64,000 bases of DNA from Tardibacter chloracetimidivorans (GCF_001890385.1 NZ_CP018221.1:124001-188000), one strand, 5' to 3'; positions 1 through 8,043 are shown, numbered from the stretch's first letter. Program-made: numbers and translations. The notes: generated by a model not told the origin, from the sequence alone.

Positions 1-1188
1 GGGAACGGCGACCGGATCGTAAATATTGGTCAGCATCGTTGAGGCCGCATAGAATTGATAGGCGTTGCGGTTGACCAGCCAGTTGATCGATCCGCCGAAG
101 TTGATCTCGTGGGTCCAGATGCTGGACGCCAGCTTGACCCGCATGCCCGCGGTCGCCGCTTCGTTGTTGTCGGTACGGGGAATATAGGATCCCTGCGCCG
201 TGGCGGTGCCCGTCACCGCGTCAGTCAGCCGGATGGTCTGATAGAAGCCGCGTTCCGAACCGTCGCGCGCGCCGAATGCCGCATAGATCATCGCGTTGTC
301 GGTAATGTCATATTCTGCCCGGAACTGGCCGAAGATGTCGCGAAGCGTCGTGTATTGCCAGGGCTGGCCGTAATTGGTCGAGGCTCCGGGGACGGCGGGA
401 ATGGCGTCGCCGATAACCAGCTTCGGGCGTTGGTGCCGCACCTTCACGCGCTGATAGACGACGTCGAGCGCCAGTCGAAGCGGACCGCTGTTATAGTCGA
501 ACGCGCCGCCCAGCACATAGGAGCTGCGGAATTCGTCGTCGATCGCCACGTCTCCTTGGCGCGCCGTGCCGTTGATGCGCACGCCCCATTCGCCATTCGT
601 TCCGAACCGGCGGCTGACGTCGAATGCGCCGCCTACATGCTCGGGCCCGGTGTAGCTGACGGTCAGGCGATTGAGGTCCTGGCTATCGGCGCGCTTGGGC
701 ATCAGATTGACGCTGCCGCCGATTCCCGTACCCCCCGGGGCCGCGCCGTTGATGAAGGCGCTGGCGCCGTTCAGCACCTGGACCGACTGGGCGAGTTCGG
801 GCGCGACAAGCTGGCGCGGGGCGATGCCGTACAGGCCACCAAAGCCGACATCATCGCCGGACAGGGCAAAGCCGCGAATGACGAACAGTTCGCCCGCGAT
901 ACCAAAGCCCAGCGTGGTGCGGACCGACGGGTCGTTTTCCAGCACCTGGCCCAGCGTCTGTGGTTGCTGGTTGAGGATCAGCGCCTCATTGTAGGTCTTG
1001 ATGCTGAACGGCGTGTCCTCGGCTGCCTTGTCGCCGAACACGCCGACGCTGCCGCCACGCAGCACCGCAGTCTGGTTCTGCTTCTGCGCGGTGACGATGA
1101 TGTCTTCCGCGCTGTCCCGTGCGTGGGCTGGAAGAGCGATGGCGGCGAGCGAAGCGCCGATCATCAGGCGGTTGAAGATGGACGTCAT
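1..1188 (-). CDS. TonB-dependent siderophore receptor (partial, C-terminal part beyond the window)
   Basis: Outer-membrane receptor for ferric siderophores, energised by TonB. The first 396 codons are present and the frame is open to position 1, so the C-terminal beta-barrel lies outside. The protein starts with a Sec signal peptide (cut expected after AHA near residue 23), then a TonB-box-like DIIVTAQ, then a plug domain with the family phrases FVIRGFAL and GGTGIGGSVNLMPK. The ATG at 1188 has an AGGGGGA ribosome site just upstream. It is the last gene of an operon with the PepSY protein and a small membrane protein, behind a Fur-like palindrome at 2622-2640, so iron repression is likely. The exact siderophore cannot be told. 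Confidence 0.92.
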   Translation of the reverse strand, partial: MTSIFNRLMIGASLAAIALPAHARDSAEDIIVTAQKQNQTAVLRGGSVGVFGDKAAEDTPFSIKTYNEALILNQQPQTLGQVLENDPSVRTTLGFGIAGELFVIRGFALSGDDVGFGGLYGIAPRQLVAPELAQSVQVLNGASAFINGAAPGGTGIGGSVNLMPKRADSQDLNRLTVSYTGPEHVGGAFDVSRRFGTNGEWGVRINGTARQGDVAIDDEFRSSYVLGGAFDYNSGPLRLALDVVYQRVKVRHQRPKLVIGDAIPAVPGASTNYGQPWQYTTLRDIFGQFRAEYDITDNAMIYAAFGARDGSERGFYQTIRLTDAVTGTATAQGSYIPRTDNNEAATAGMRVKLASSIWTHEINFGGSINWLVNRNAYQFYAASTMLTNIYDPVAVP

Positions 1189-1241
1189 GGATATTCCCCC
1201 TGCTGAGAACGGATGCTGAAAACGGATTGGAGTCTTTGTGA

Positions 1242-1436
1242 TCAGGTTCGGCGCCGGCGCATTGCCCAGCCCACGGCCACAAGCGGCACGGCGAGCGTCA
1301 CCCACGACAACCAGTCGGCCGGGCCGTCACCGGCGAGAGCGGAGACGAGGCCGATCAGGCTCAGGACGCCCATGATGAGCGGTGCCGCGAACACCTCCCA
1401 ACGGGACCGGGCGCGACATGTGGGTTTCGTCATCAT
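1242..1436 (-). CDS. small two-helix membrane protein of the iron operon
   Basis: A 64-residue protein with two hydrophobic helices (about residues 17-36 and 42-58) and a basic C-terminus. Its ATG overlaps the stop of the PepSY gene as ATGA, so translation is probably coupled, and the receptor gene starts 53 bases downstream. Small membrane proteins often sit between a PepSY protein and a siderophore receptor, but I do not recognise the family with certainty. Function is unknown; a supporting role in iron reduction or uptake is an inference from position only. Confidence 0.7.
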   Translation of the reverse strand: MMTKPTCRARSRWEVFAAPLIMGVLSLIGLVSALAGDGPADWLSWVTLAVPLVAVGWAMRRRRT

Positions 1437-2599
1437 TCGGCCGGCACCACCAGGCCACCGCTCTCCACCTCCCGGACATGCGCGTCGGTACTTGTCCGGC
1501 GCTTGCCGAACCACAGGCGGACGCCGGTCCAGAGGACATAGATCGTGAAGATGTCGAGGATGGCCCACAGAATCTTCAGCGGCAGCGCGCCATAATCCCC
1601 GAAATGCAGCGGCTGCGAATAGGACAGCGCAACCATGTACCAGGGCATCTGACGGATGTCGGTCAGCACGCCCTTTTCGGCGTCCACCAGCGCCGGGGTC
1701 AGCACATGCTCGGTCAGCTTGGTCGTGCCCTGCAGGAACACCGCATAATGATGCCGGCTGCTGAACGCGCCGCCGGGGAAGGCGATGAACTGCGGATTAT
1801 TGCCGGGCCGGGCCTCGCGCACCTGCGCCATCGCCTTGTCGATCGAGCCGTAGCGTGACGGCGGCAGCGGCGGCTGGCCTTCATAGGCTCGGGTCATTTC
1901 GGCCAGTTCGCCCATTTGCCACATTTGGCGCAGCGGGGTGGCGGCGGCGTTGATCACTCCGCTGAGTCCGACCACGCACATCCAGGCAAGCGCGACGATG
2001 CCGAGCAGGTTATGATAGTCGATCTGGCGCAGCCTCTCGCTCCGGCTGACCCGAAGCGTGCCGAAATCCAGCTTCCGCATGAACGGCGCGTAAAGGACGG
2101 TGCCGGACACCAGCGCGATGAAGAAGAGGAAGCCCATCAAGCCCAGGAGCAGCATGCCGGGCAGTCCCAGGAACATGTCGGTGTGAAGCTGGAGCAGGAA
2201 GTGCATCACGCCTTCCTCACTCTCCCGGCCCGTCGTCTCACCGGTGGCGCGGTTGAGGACGTGGATGGTCATCTCCGCCGCCTTGCTGTCGGGGCGCGGC
2301 GCGGTGGTGATCGTCATCAGCGGCGTGTCGTTGTCGAACGCCATGAAGACAGGGACCTCGCCCGGCCTGCTTGCGAGTACCTTCGCCAGCATCGCGTCGA
2401 GCGGCTTCAGGCCTGACGCGTCGCTGGAGGAGGGCGGACCCGCCACCGACATGCGGTCCGGCTCACCGGATAAGGCGTCGATCTCATCGTGAAAGATCAG
2501 CGGCAGACCGGTGACGCACAGCATCAGCAGGAACAGCGTGCAGATCAGGCTGGTCCATTTGTGGACGAGATACCAGGCACGGATGGTAGCACGGGTCAT
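1433..2599 (-). CDS. PepSY-associated TM-helix protein (iron-regulated membrane protein)
   Basis: Inner-membrane protein of the PepSY_TM family, which travels with siderophore receptors and is thought to help release or reduce iron in the periplasm. It shows the N-terminal WYLVHKWTSL helix start, four long hydrophobic helices (near the N-terminus, two mid-protein pairs around LLLGLMGFLFFIALVSG and LLGIVALAWMCVVG, and one near the C-terminus) and a large periplasmic PepSY part. I chose the ATG at 2599; a GTG at 2614 in the same frame is possible, and neither has a strong ribosome site. It is the first gene of the operon, with a promoter and Fur-like site directly upstream. Confidence 0.88.
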   Translation of the reverse strand: MTRATIRAWYLVHKWTSLICTLFLLMLCVTGLPLIFHDEIDALSGEPDRMSVAGPPSSSDASGLKPLDAMLAKVLASRPGEVPVFMAFDNDTPLMTITTAPRPDSKAAEMTIHVLNRATGETTGRESEEGVMHFLLQLHTDMFLGLPGMLLLGLMGFLFFIALVSGTVLYAPFMRKLDFGTLRVSRSERLRQIDYHNLLGIVALAWMCVVGLSGVINAAATPLRQMWQMGELAEMTRAYEGQPPLPPSRYGSIDKAMAQVREARPGNNPQFIAFPGGAFSSRHHYAVFLQGTTKLTEHVLTPALVDAEKGVLTDIRQMPWYMVALSYSQPLHFGDYGALPLKILWAILDIFTIYVLWTGVRLWFGKRRTSTDAHVREVESGGLVVPAE

Positions 2600-2613
2600 T
2601 ACGAGATGAATCA

Positions 2614-2664
2614 CTGCTGTTAATGCAATCTATTCGCATTAACAGCAGGCCGCCCAGGCTTCAA
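2614..2664 (-). promoter_or_regulatory. Fur-box-like palindrome overlapping the promoter of the iron operon
   Basis: On the minus strand a -35 TTGAAG (2664-2659), a 17-base spacer and a -10 TAATGC (2641-2636) precede the PepSY gene. The -10 lies inside a palindrome with 13-base arms (2614-2626 and 2636-2648) and a 9-base spacer. Its core AATGCAATCTATTCGCATT (2622-2640) has the 9-1-9 layout and AATGC/GCATT ends of alphaproteobacterial Fur boxes. Fur binding here would block RNA polymerase when iron is plentiful. Site identity is inferred from pattern and gene content. Confidence 0.7.
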
Positions 2665-2749
2665 GGGTAAGAGCGGGACTCCTCACGCTTGTGGTATTCA
2701 TGTGCTTTGGGGCATGGCTCACCATGGCGGCCTGACCTATAAGGAAGCC

Positions 2750-2992
2750 ATGGGAGTGATGTTGGCGCGGCTCGCCTTCATCGGCGCGATTTTTCTGTAC
2801 GGTTGCGGGGAAGCACAAAAGATTGCGCCGCGCGAGCCGGAGGACGACCGGGGCGTGATGCAGGCCCCCGTATCCGCCGACAATGGGCTGAGCGACAAGG
2901 AACGTCGGCAGATGCTTCGGGAACGGCTTGTCGTGCCGCTGGAGCAACGCCGCGAACAGGAGAGCGACGAAACGGAGGCACCGTCTTCATAG
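2750..2992 (+). CDS. small putative lipoprotein, unknown function
   Basis: Short protein (about 80 residues) with a hydrophobic N-terminal segment ending in FLYGC, which fits a lipobox with the lipidated Cys before GEAQK. The mature part is very hydrophilic and charged (REPEDDRG, KERRQMLRERL, EQRREQESDETE) and probably helical and surface exposed in the periplasm. Starts at 2750 or 2759 are both possible; GGAAG precedes the first. No family is recognised. It lies alone, in the opposite direction to the iron operon. Confidence 0.5.
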   Translation: MGVMLARLAFIGAIFLYGCGEAQKIAPREPEDDRGVMQAPVSADNGLSDKERRQMLRERLVVPLEQRREQESDETEAPSS

Positions 2993-3001
2993 CGGGGCAT
3001 G

Positions 3002-3028
3002 AAAAAACCCCCGGCGATGGGCCGGGGG
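3002..3028 (-). terminator. rho-independent terminator of the Gln/Arg-rich protein gene
   Basis: Read on the minus strand, an 8-base-pair stem (arms 3021-3028 and 3008-3015, GCCGGGGG type) with a 5-base loop is followed by six T (3007-3002). It sits 26 bases after the stop of the gene ending at 3054. No U-run on the plus strand, so it does not obviously serve the lipoprotein gene. Confidence 0.85.
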
Positions 3029-3053
3029 CGTGATCTGTCGCAATATCGTTCAG

Positions 3054-3308
3054 CTAGCGGTCGCGATCCTGCTTGTTGGCCTGCCGGTCGCTTTGGCCGG
3101 ATCCGCCGCCCTGCTGGCGCTGGCGGTCACCGCCTTGCTGCTGTTGCTGGCGGTTCTGCTGGCTCTTGTCCTGCCCGCCTTGCTGGCGCTGCTGGCCACC
3201 CTGCTGCTGTTGCTGGCGATCCTGCCGTTCGCGATCCATGCCTTGCTGGCGCTGTGGCTGCTGCTGGTCCTGTTGCGAACGGTTTTGACGTTCCTGGTCT
3301 TGACCCAT
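3054..3308 (-). CDS. Gln/Arg/Gly-rich intrinsically disordered protein, stress-regulated
   Basis: An 84-residue protein composed almost only of Q, R, G, D, S, N and K, with essentially no hydrophobic residues after the start. QQQQQGG blocks recur twice, as do RQQGG blocks. It cannot form a normal folded core and must be disordered and cytoplasmic (no signal). It is a true gene: the ATG at 3308 has AGGAGAA at the right distance, a perfect EcfG-type promoter lies 30-60 bases upstream, and a strong terminator follows. Hydrophilic disordered proteins under general-stress control often relate to desiccation or osmotic tolerance; that role is inference. The opposite strand reads as poly-Leu, a mirror artefact of CAG/CTG codons. 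Confidence 0.75.
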   Translation of the reverse strand: MGQDQERQNRSQQDQQQPQRQQGMDRERQDRQQQQQGGQQRQQGGQDKSQQNRQQQQQGGDRQRQQGGGSGQSDRQANKQDRDR

Positions 3309-3344
3309 GGCGCTTCTCCTAGTCCCCGGTTGGGACAAGGCACA

Positions 3345-3369
3345 AACGGCTTATGGAGGCCGATGTTCC
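3345..3369 (-). promoter_or_regulatory. EcfG-type general stress promoter
   Basis: On the minus strand GGAAC (3369-3365), a 16-base spacer and CGTT (3348-3345) match the alphaproteobacterial EcfG sigma-factor consensus GGAAC-N16/17-CGTT without a mismatch. The predicted start of transcription is about 30 bases before the ATG at 3308, which leaves a short leader with a good ribosome site. It drives only the single disordered-protein gene. Confidence 0.75.
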
Positions 3370-3421
3370 CCGATACAGGTCCGGGAACGGCGAACGGTTG
3401 GTCAGGAACGACCGGGATCGC

Positions 3422-3901
3422 TCAGGGCGTGTCACCGGGGCCGCCAGCGCCAGCGCCGCCCGCGCCGACCGCGCCGATGTTGCCGAACAGATCCTGGAAG
3501 AATCCGGTCTTGCGGCCAAGGGTGGGGGTCTTGTCGCGCACCATGGCGATGTCCACGACATCCTCCATGCCGTGCCGCGCGACGTTGCTCACCGTGCCCT
3601 TCGGATCGAACTGGACGACAAGCACCATCTGCTCACGCGGCTTGGGCCGGTTGAAACCGAATTGGCGCGTTTCCCGCGAAACATAATACCAGGCGTTCTT
3701 GTCGAACTCCGCCTCGAAAGAGGGGCGACCAAGCGTCTTCATCACCGAATCGCGATTGTCCACGCCGGGCTGTATCGACTGGACCAGGGTGGTGTCGGCG
3801 ACATAGCCTTGGTGGTTGCGCACGCGGGCGCAGCCGCTCGCCGTCGCAGCCACGGCCGCCAGGGTGAGCGTGATCGCCGCCCGTTTCGCCCAAACCGCCA
3901 T
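3422..3901 (-). CDS. bamE: outer membrane assembly lipoprotein BamE (SmpA/OmlA)
   Basis: Small lipoprotein of the BAM complex that inserts beta-barrel proteins into the outer membrane. The signal peptide ends in a lipobox (ATASGC) and the SmpA/OmlA domain follows, with the family phrases IQPGVDNRDSVMKTLGRPS and AWYYVSRE. The C-terminus is a Gly/Ala-rich tail. I chose the ATG at 3901 because AGGAAAGGA lies just upstream; an ATG 27 bases earlier lacks this. The gene is divergent from the bc1 chaperone and yceD genes, an arrangement common in alphaproteobacteria. Confidence 0.92.
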   Translation of the reverse strand: MAVWAKRAAITLTLAAVAATASGCARVRNHQGYVADTTLVQSIQPGVDNRDSVMKTLGRPSFEAEFDKNAWYYVSRETRQFGFNRPKPREQMVLVVQFDPKGTVSNVARHGMEDVVDIAMVRDKTPTLGRKTGFFQDLFGNIGAVGAGGAGAGGPGDTP

Positions 3902-4032
3902 TGATGATCCTTTCCTTCGCTCCGCCATATCGGTACGGCGGGCATACGCATTGCAACCTTTTGCAGCACCTCATTACCCGGCCTTGCGCCGGTCCCGCAA
4001 GGTGCCGCAGAGTTCGGACGGAGACTTGTGCG

Positions 4033-4554
4033 ATGAGCCTTTGGCGACGCCTGCTTGCCAGACCGGCAAAGCCGCAGCCGATGCTGCGGCTCTATGGCGC
4101 GGTGGTGGAGCACGCGCGCGCGCCGCGCTGGTATGTCGAGGGCGGCGTTGAAGACAGTGTGGACGGCAGGTTCGACATGCTGGCGCTGGTGATGACGCTG
4201 GTGCTTCTGCGCCTCGACAGCGAGGGGGAGCCGCTGCGTCAGGCGGCGGTCGATCTGACCGAGCGCTTCATCGACGACATGGACGGGCAGTTGCGCCAGA
4301 TCGGCATCGGCGATTTCGTCGTCGGCAAGCATGTCGGCAAGATGATGGGTGCGCTTGGCGGCCGGATGGATGCCTATGGGTCTGCGCTTGCGGGCGAGGG
4401 AGATCTGGACGCGGCGCTGGTCCGCAATCTTTATCGCGGCAACGCGCCTGAACCGTCCGCGCTCGCGTTCGTTTCCTCCGAAGTACGGGCGCTGGACGGA
4501 GCCATTCGCAGCCAGCCGCTTGACCGATTGCTGAATGGAGAACTGGGCGCTTGA
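4033..4554 (+). CDS. ubiquinol-cytochrome c chaperone (CBP3 family)
   Basis: A 173-residue protein of the ubiquinol-cytochrome c chaperone (UPF0174/CBP3) family, which in mitochondria helps to assemble cytochrome b into complex III. Typical phrases are LYGAVVEHARAPRWYVEGGV near the N-terminus and DLTERFIDDMDGQLRQIGIG in the middle. It starts at the ATG at 4033 and its stop overlaps the TTG start of yceD, so the two form an operon. Role in bacterial bc1 assembly is inferred from the family. Confidence 0.88.
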   Translation: MSLWRRLLARPAKPQPMLRLYGAVVEHARAPRWYVEGGVEDSVDGRFDMLALVMTLVLLRLDSEGEPLRQAAVDLTERFIDDMDGQLRQIGIGDFVVGKHVGKMMGALGGRMDAYGSALAGEGDLDAALVRNLYRGNAPEPSALAFVSSEVRALDGAIRSQPLDRLLNGELGA

Positions 4555-5099
4555 GCGAGATCGAATTTTCCAGGCGAGTGAAGCTGGACGAGATCAGCGC
4601 CGCGCCGGGGCGGCACAGCATTGCGGCGAACGACGCCGAGCGCCGCCTGCTGGCGGAGCGCTTTGCCCTTCCGGCGATCGAGCGGCTGGAGGCGGAGATC
4701 GACGTCTCCCGTGAGGCGGCGGGGGTGCGCGCCAAGGGCAGGGTGCGCGCTGCCGTGACGCAGGAGTGCGTGGTGTCCGGCCAGCCCGTGGCTGCGAAGG
4801 TGGACGAGCCTTTCGAAGTGCTCTTTGCCATTCATTCGCTCTCATCCGGCGCGAGCGAGGATGAGGTCGAGCTGGGGGAGGAGGATTGCGACGTCCTTCC
4901 GATGGACGGGGATTCGGTCGATATCGGGGAACTTGCCGCCGAGACGGTCAGCCTTGTGCTGGATCCCTATCCGCGGCTGCCGGACGATGCGCTTGCCGAA
5001 TATCGCCGGCTGCTGACGAGTGAGGAGGAGGCGCAAGCCGCAGCCGATGCGGAGAAAAAGGCGAACAACCCATTCGCGGTGCTGAAGAAGGGAGGCTAG
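4551..5099 (+). CDS. yceD: YceD/DUF177 family protein (23S rRNA accumulation)
   Basis: A 182-residue DUF177 protein. YceD is needed for normal 23S rRNA accumulation in E. coli and usually lies next to rpmF/plsX. Visible features are the conserved central CVVSGQPV segment and the acidic [20 protein letters not shown] motif near residues 125-145. The start is a TTG at 4551 that overlaps the previous stop, supported by a GGAG eight bases upstream. Here the usual plsX partner is absent and a pterin dehydratase gene follows after one base. Confidence 0.88.
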   Translation: MSEIEFSRRVKLDEISAAPGRHSIAANDAERRLLAERFALPAIERLEAEIDVSREAAGVRAKGRVRAAVTQECVVSGQPVAAKVDEPFEVLFAIHSLSSGASEDEVELGEEDCDVLPMDGDSVDIGELAAETVSLVLDPYPRLPDDALAEYRRLLTSEEEAQAAADAEKKANNPFAVLKKGG

Positions 5100-5100
5100 G

Positions 5101-5385
5101 ATGCCGAAGCTGACCGATGCCGAGCGCGATGAGCTTTTGCCCACGCTGCCGGAGTGGAACCATGACGCCGGGCGGGACGCGATCACCCGGACCTTTCGCT
5201 TTGCGGATTTCAATGCCGCCTTCGGGTTCATGACCCGGGTCGCGATGCTTGCTGAAAAGGCGGACCACCATCCCGAATGGTCGAATGTGTGGAACCGGGT
5301 GGAGATATTGCTGACCACGCATGACGCAAACGGCCTCAGCCGGCGCGACATCGCGCTTGCGAAAGCGATCGACGCGCTGGTCTGA
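5101..5385 (+). CDS. phhB: 4a-hydroxytetrahydrobiopterin dehydratase
   Basis: Pterin-4a-carbinolamine dehydratase of 94 residues, which regenerates the tetrahydropterin cofactor of aromatic amino-acid hydroxylases and can act as a small transcription coactivator. The hallmark [22 protein letters not shown] block (two adjacent His for catalysis, near residues 58-75) is complete. It starts one base after the yceD stop, so it is probably co-transcribed. No phenylalanine hydroxylase gene is in the window. Confidence 0.93.
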   Translation: MPKLTDAERDELLPTLPEWNHDAGRDAITRTFRFADFNAAFGFMTRVAMLAEKADHHPEWSNVWNRVEILLTTHDANGLSRRDIALAKAIDALV

Positions 5386-5494
5386 GTCGGCGGCGGCTGT
5401 CACATTCCTGACCTTCAGGCGCAACACGACGGTCATTGGCGGACGCTAGGGGGCAAATGGCTGACTTGCAGCCGTTTGTTCCGCAGGAGAAGCC

Positions 5495-6415
5495 ATGGCA
5501 AGTCTGCCTTCGGCCCATCCGGCAACGCCGTTCGCCCGCGCACGGCATGGCCGCCGCCACCGCCCCACGTCCCATCCGCTGCCCGCCTGGTTCCATGAAC
5601 CGGAGTCCGAACATGATCCGCGGGTCAGGCCGCGCCTCAAGTTCCGGACGATCTGGATCTCCGATGTCCATCTGGGGACGCGCGGCTGCAACGCGGAGTT
5701 GCTGTCCGATTTCCTGAAATCGGTCGAGTGCGAGAAGCTCTATCTCGTCGGCGACATCATCGACGGATGGCGTCTGAAACGGGGCTGGTACTGGCCGCCC
5801 GCGCACAATGACGTGGTCCGGCGCATCCTGAAAATGGCCAAGACCGGGACCCATGTGATCTACGTCCCCGGCAATCACGACGAGGCCTTCCGCGATTATG
5901 CCGGGCTGCATTTCGGGGATGTGGCGCTTCAGCACGAGGCCGTTCACGTCACCGCCGACGGGCGCACTTTGCTGGTGGTCCATGGCGACGTGTTCGACGG
6001 CATCGTGCTTTATGCGCGCTGGCTCGCCTTCCTCGGCGACCGCGCATATGAGCTGCTGCTGAAGGCCAACGTCATTTTCAACCGCGTGCGTCGCCGCTTC
6101 GGCCTGCCCTATTGGTCGCTTTCCGCCTATCTGAAGAAGCGGGTGAAGAATGCGGTCGAATATGTCTGCCGCTTTGAAGAGGCGGTCGCGCACGCCGCCG
6201 CCGAGCGTAACGTGGATGGGGTCGTCTGCGGGCACATTCATTCCGCCGAAATCCGGCAGTTCGGCGACATCACCTATTACAATGACGGCGATTGGGTGGA
6301 GAGTTGCACCGCCCTTGTCGAACATGCCGATGGCCACATGGAGATCATCGACTGGGCCGACAGACGCCGCAAGACGAGCCTTGCCGAGGAACCTGTGTTG
6401 GCGAAAACGCAATGA
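5495..6415 (+). CDS. calcineurin-like metallophosphoesterase (UDP-2,3-diacylglucosamine diphosphatase-like)
   Basis: A 306-residue LpxH-related phosphoesterase. The di-metal site motifs are all present: SDVHLG (D57, H59), GDIID (about 86-90), GNHDE (about 126-130), VVHGDVFDG (about 158-166) and GHIHS (about 247-251). An extra basic N-terminal stretch of about 45 residues precedes the domain. AGGAGAA lies seven bases before the ATG. It is fused in an operon by an ATGA overlap to a GT4 glycosyltransferase, so the substrate is more likely a lipid-linked or nucleotide-sugar intermediate of glycolipid or surface polysaccharide synthesis than the lipid A step itself; this is inference. Confidence 0.88.
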   Translation: MASLPSAHPATPFARARHGRRHRPTSHPLPAWFHEPESEHDPRVRPRLKFRTIWISDVHLGTRGCNAELLSDFLKSVECEKLYLVGDIIDGWRLKRGWYWPPAHNDVVRRILKMAKTGTHVIYVPGNHDEAFRDYAGLHFGDVALQHEAVHVTADGRTLLVVHGDVFDGIVLYARWLAFLGDRAYELLLKANVIFNRVRRRFGLPYWSLSAYLKKRVKNAVEYVCRFEEAVAHAAAERNVDGVVCGHIHSAEIRQFGDITYYNDGDWVESCTALVEHADGHMEIIDWADRRRKTSLAEEPVLAKTQ

Positions 6416-7476
6416 AGATCACGCTTGTCACCGACGCCTGGACGCCGCAGGTGAACGGCGTCGTCCGCACGCTGTCGACCACGGTGGAGAGGCTGCGGGC
6501 GCGGGGGCACGAAATCCAGACCGTCACGCCGGACATGTTCCGCACCGCCGCCTGTCCCGGTTACTCCGAAATACGGCTCGCGCTGATGCCCTACAAAAGG
6601 CTGTCGCGGCTGATCGACGATTTCCAGCCCGAAGTCGTCCATATCGCGACCGAGGGGCCGCTGGGCTGGGCGGCGCGGCGCTGGTGCGGCCGCAACGGGC
6701 GCTCGTTCACCACCGCCTTTCACACCCGCTTTCCCGAGTATGTGGCGTTGCGTACCGGTCTTCCGGCAAGCTGCTTCTGGCCGATGCTGCGCCGTTTCCA
6801 TTCGGGGGCTAGGGCGGTGCTTGTGGCGACGCCCTCGCTCGCGCGCGAACTGGACGAACAGGGGATAGGCAACACGCGGATATGGTCGAGGGGCGTGGAC
6901 TTCACGCAATTCGGTCCCGACCGCAGGCCGCATCCAGCGCTTTCAAATCTGCCGCGTCCCGTCCTGCTGTCGGTCGGGCGGGTGGCGGTTGAAAAGAACC
7001 TCGAGGTCTTTCTGTCGGCCAAGGTTCAGGGAACGAAGGTGGTGGTGGGCGACGGGCCTGCGCTCGGCGCGATGAGGCAGCGCTATCCCGACGCGCTGTT
7101 CCTTGGCGCGCTGCATGGGGAAGAACTTGCCGCCGCCTATGCCGCCGCCGATGTATTTGTGTTCCCGAGCCTGACCGACACCTTCGGGCTGGTGATGATC
7201 GAGGCGCTGGCGAGCGGGGCGCCGGTGGCCGGATTCCCCGTGCGGGGGCCGCTGGATGTCCTGGGACCGAACGGGTGCGGGACCGGCGACGGTCGATCCC
7301 GCCCGGTCGGCGCGGTTGCGCCGAGGATTGAGGATGCAATCGCGGAGGCGCTTCGCTGTGCGCCCGAGGATTGCGTCGCCTACGCCCGGCGGTTCAGTTG
7401 GGACGCATGCGTGGATCAGTTCATGGCGGCGTTGACCAGCGGCCCGGAGCCTGTGCGCTGGCCTGCCGCCGCCTGA
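6412..7476 (+). CDS. glycosyltransferase family 4 (GT-B fold)
   Basis: A 354-residue GT4-type enzyme. The N-terminal acceptor domain starts MKITLVTDAWTPQVNGVVRT with the Gly-Val-Val loop, and the C-terminal donor domain shows LSVGRVAVEKNLEVF and PSLTDTFGLVMIEALASGAPV, with the E-x7-E-type Glu pattern. It resembles glycolipid mannosyl- or glucosyltransferases such as the MgtA/PimB group. The start overlaps the phosphoesterase stop (ATGA). The pair may add a sugar to a membrane lipid, for example a glycosphingolipid or diacylglycerol; donor and acceptor are unknown. Confidence 0.87.
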   Translation: MKITLVTDAWTPQVNGVVRTLSTTVERLRARGHEIQTVTPDMFRTAACPGYSEIRLALMPYKRLSRLIDDFQPEVVHIATEGPLGWAARRWCGRNGRSFTTAFHTRFPEYVALRTGLPASCFWPMLRRFHSGARAVLVATPSLARELDEQGIGNTRIWSRGVDFTQFGPDRRPHPALSNLPRPVLLSVGRVAVEKNLEVFLSAKVQGTKVVVGDGPALGAMRQRYPDALFLGALHGEELAAAYAAADVFVFPSLTDTFGLVMIEALASGAPVAGFPVRGPLDVLGPNGCGTGDGRSRPVGAVAPRIEDAIAEALRCAPEDCVAYARRFSWDACVDQFMAALTSGPEPVRWPAAA

Positions 7477-7482
7477 TGGCCG

Positions 7483-8043
7483 TCAGTCGAGGCGGACGAC
7501 GCCCACTTCCTTGAAGCTGCGCGGCTCGGGAGGGGGCACTTCTGCTGTGGCAAGCTCGCGCTGCCAGAGCCCCACGTCGCGCCACGCGCCGTGCTTGAAG
7601 CCGATTTCACGGTAGACGCCCGCGCGAAAGAAGCCGAGCGCCTCGTGCAGCTTGATCGAGGCGTCGTTGGGGAGCGAGATCGCCGCGATTGCCTGGGTGA
7701 AGCCCTGGGCGGCCAGCGTATCGATCAGCGCTTCGTACAGCATGCGGCCCACGCCGTTGCGCTGAAGCTCTCCCGCCACATAGACCGAGGTTTCCACCGC
7801 AAAGCGATAGGCGTGACGCTCGCGGAACTGCGTCGCATAGGCAAAGCCAAGCACCGTTCCGTCGTCGCTGGAGGTGGCAACCAGCCAGGGATAGAAGCCG
7901 TCCCGGTATTCCATCCGGTCGGCTATGGTGCCGGGCGAGGGCGGATTGTCTTCGAAAGATACCGACCTGGTCACGACATAAGGCGCGTAGATCTGCGCGA
8001 TTGCTGCCGCATCCTCGGCCGTTGCGGGGCGAATCCCGATCAT
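7483..8043 (-). CDS. GNAT N-acetyltransferase (phosphinothricin acetyltransferase-like)
   Basis: A 186-residue acetyltransferase of the PAT/YncA type, which uses acetyl-CoA to acetylate small amines or amino-acid-like compounds (in some members L-methionine sulfone, methionine sulfoximine or phosphinothricin). Motifs are MIGIRPATAEDAAAIAQIY at the N-terminus, the acetyl-CoA loop RNGVGR around residue 95, and NDASIKLHEALGF near residue 125. Its start overlaps the sppA stop by ATGA. It is convergent with the glycosyltransferase gene, only six bases apart. Confidence 0.9.
   Translation of the reverse strand: MIGIRPATAEDAAAIAQIYAPYVVTRSVSFEDNPPSPGTIADRMEYRDGFYPWLVATSSDDGTVLGFAYATQFRERHAYRFAVETSVYVAGELQRNGVGRMLYEALIDTLAAQGFTQAIAAISLPNDASIKLHEALGFFRAGVYREIGFKHGAWRDVGLWQRELATAEVPPPEPRSFKEVGVVRLD

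Noticed and set aside
55..1206. Plus-strand frame at the window start
   Set aside because: Antisense shadow of the TonB-dependent receptor, which shows signal peptide, plug motifs and ribosome site.
3030..3686. Leucine-rich plus-strand frame that looks like a membrane protein
   Set aside because: The Leu runs are the complement of CAG Gln codons in the disordered-protein gene; that strand has the promoter, ribosome site and terminator, and the frame continues antisense through bamE.
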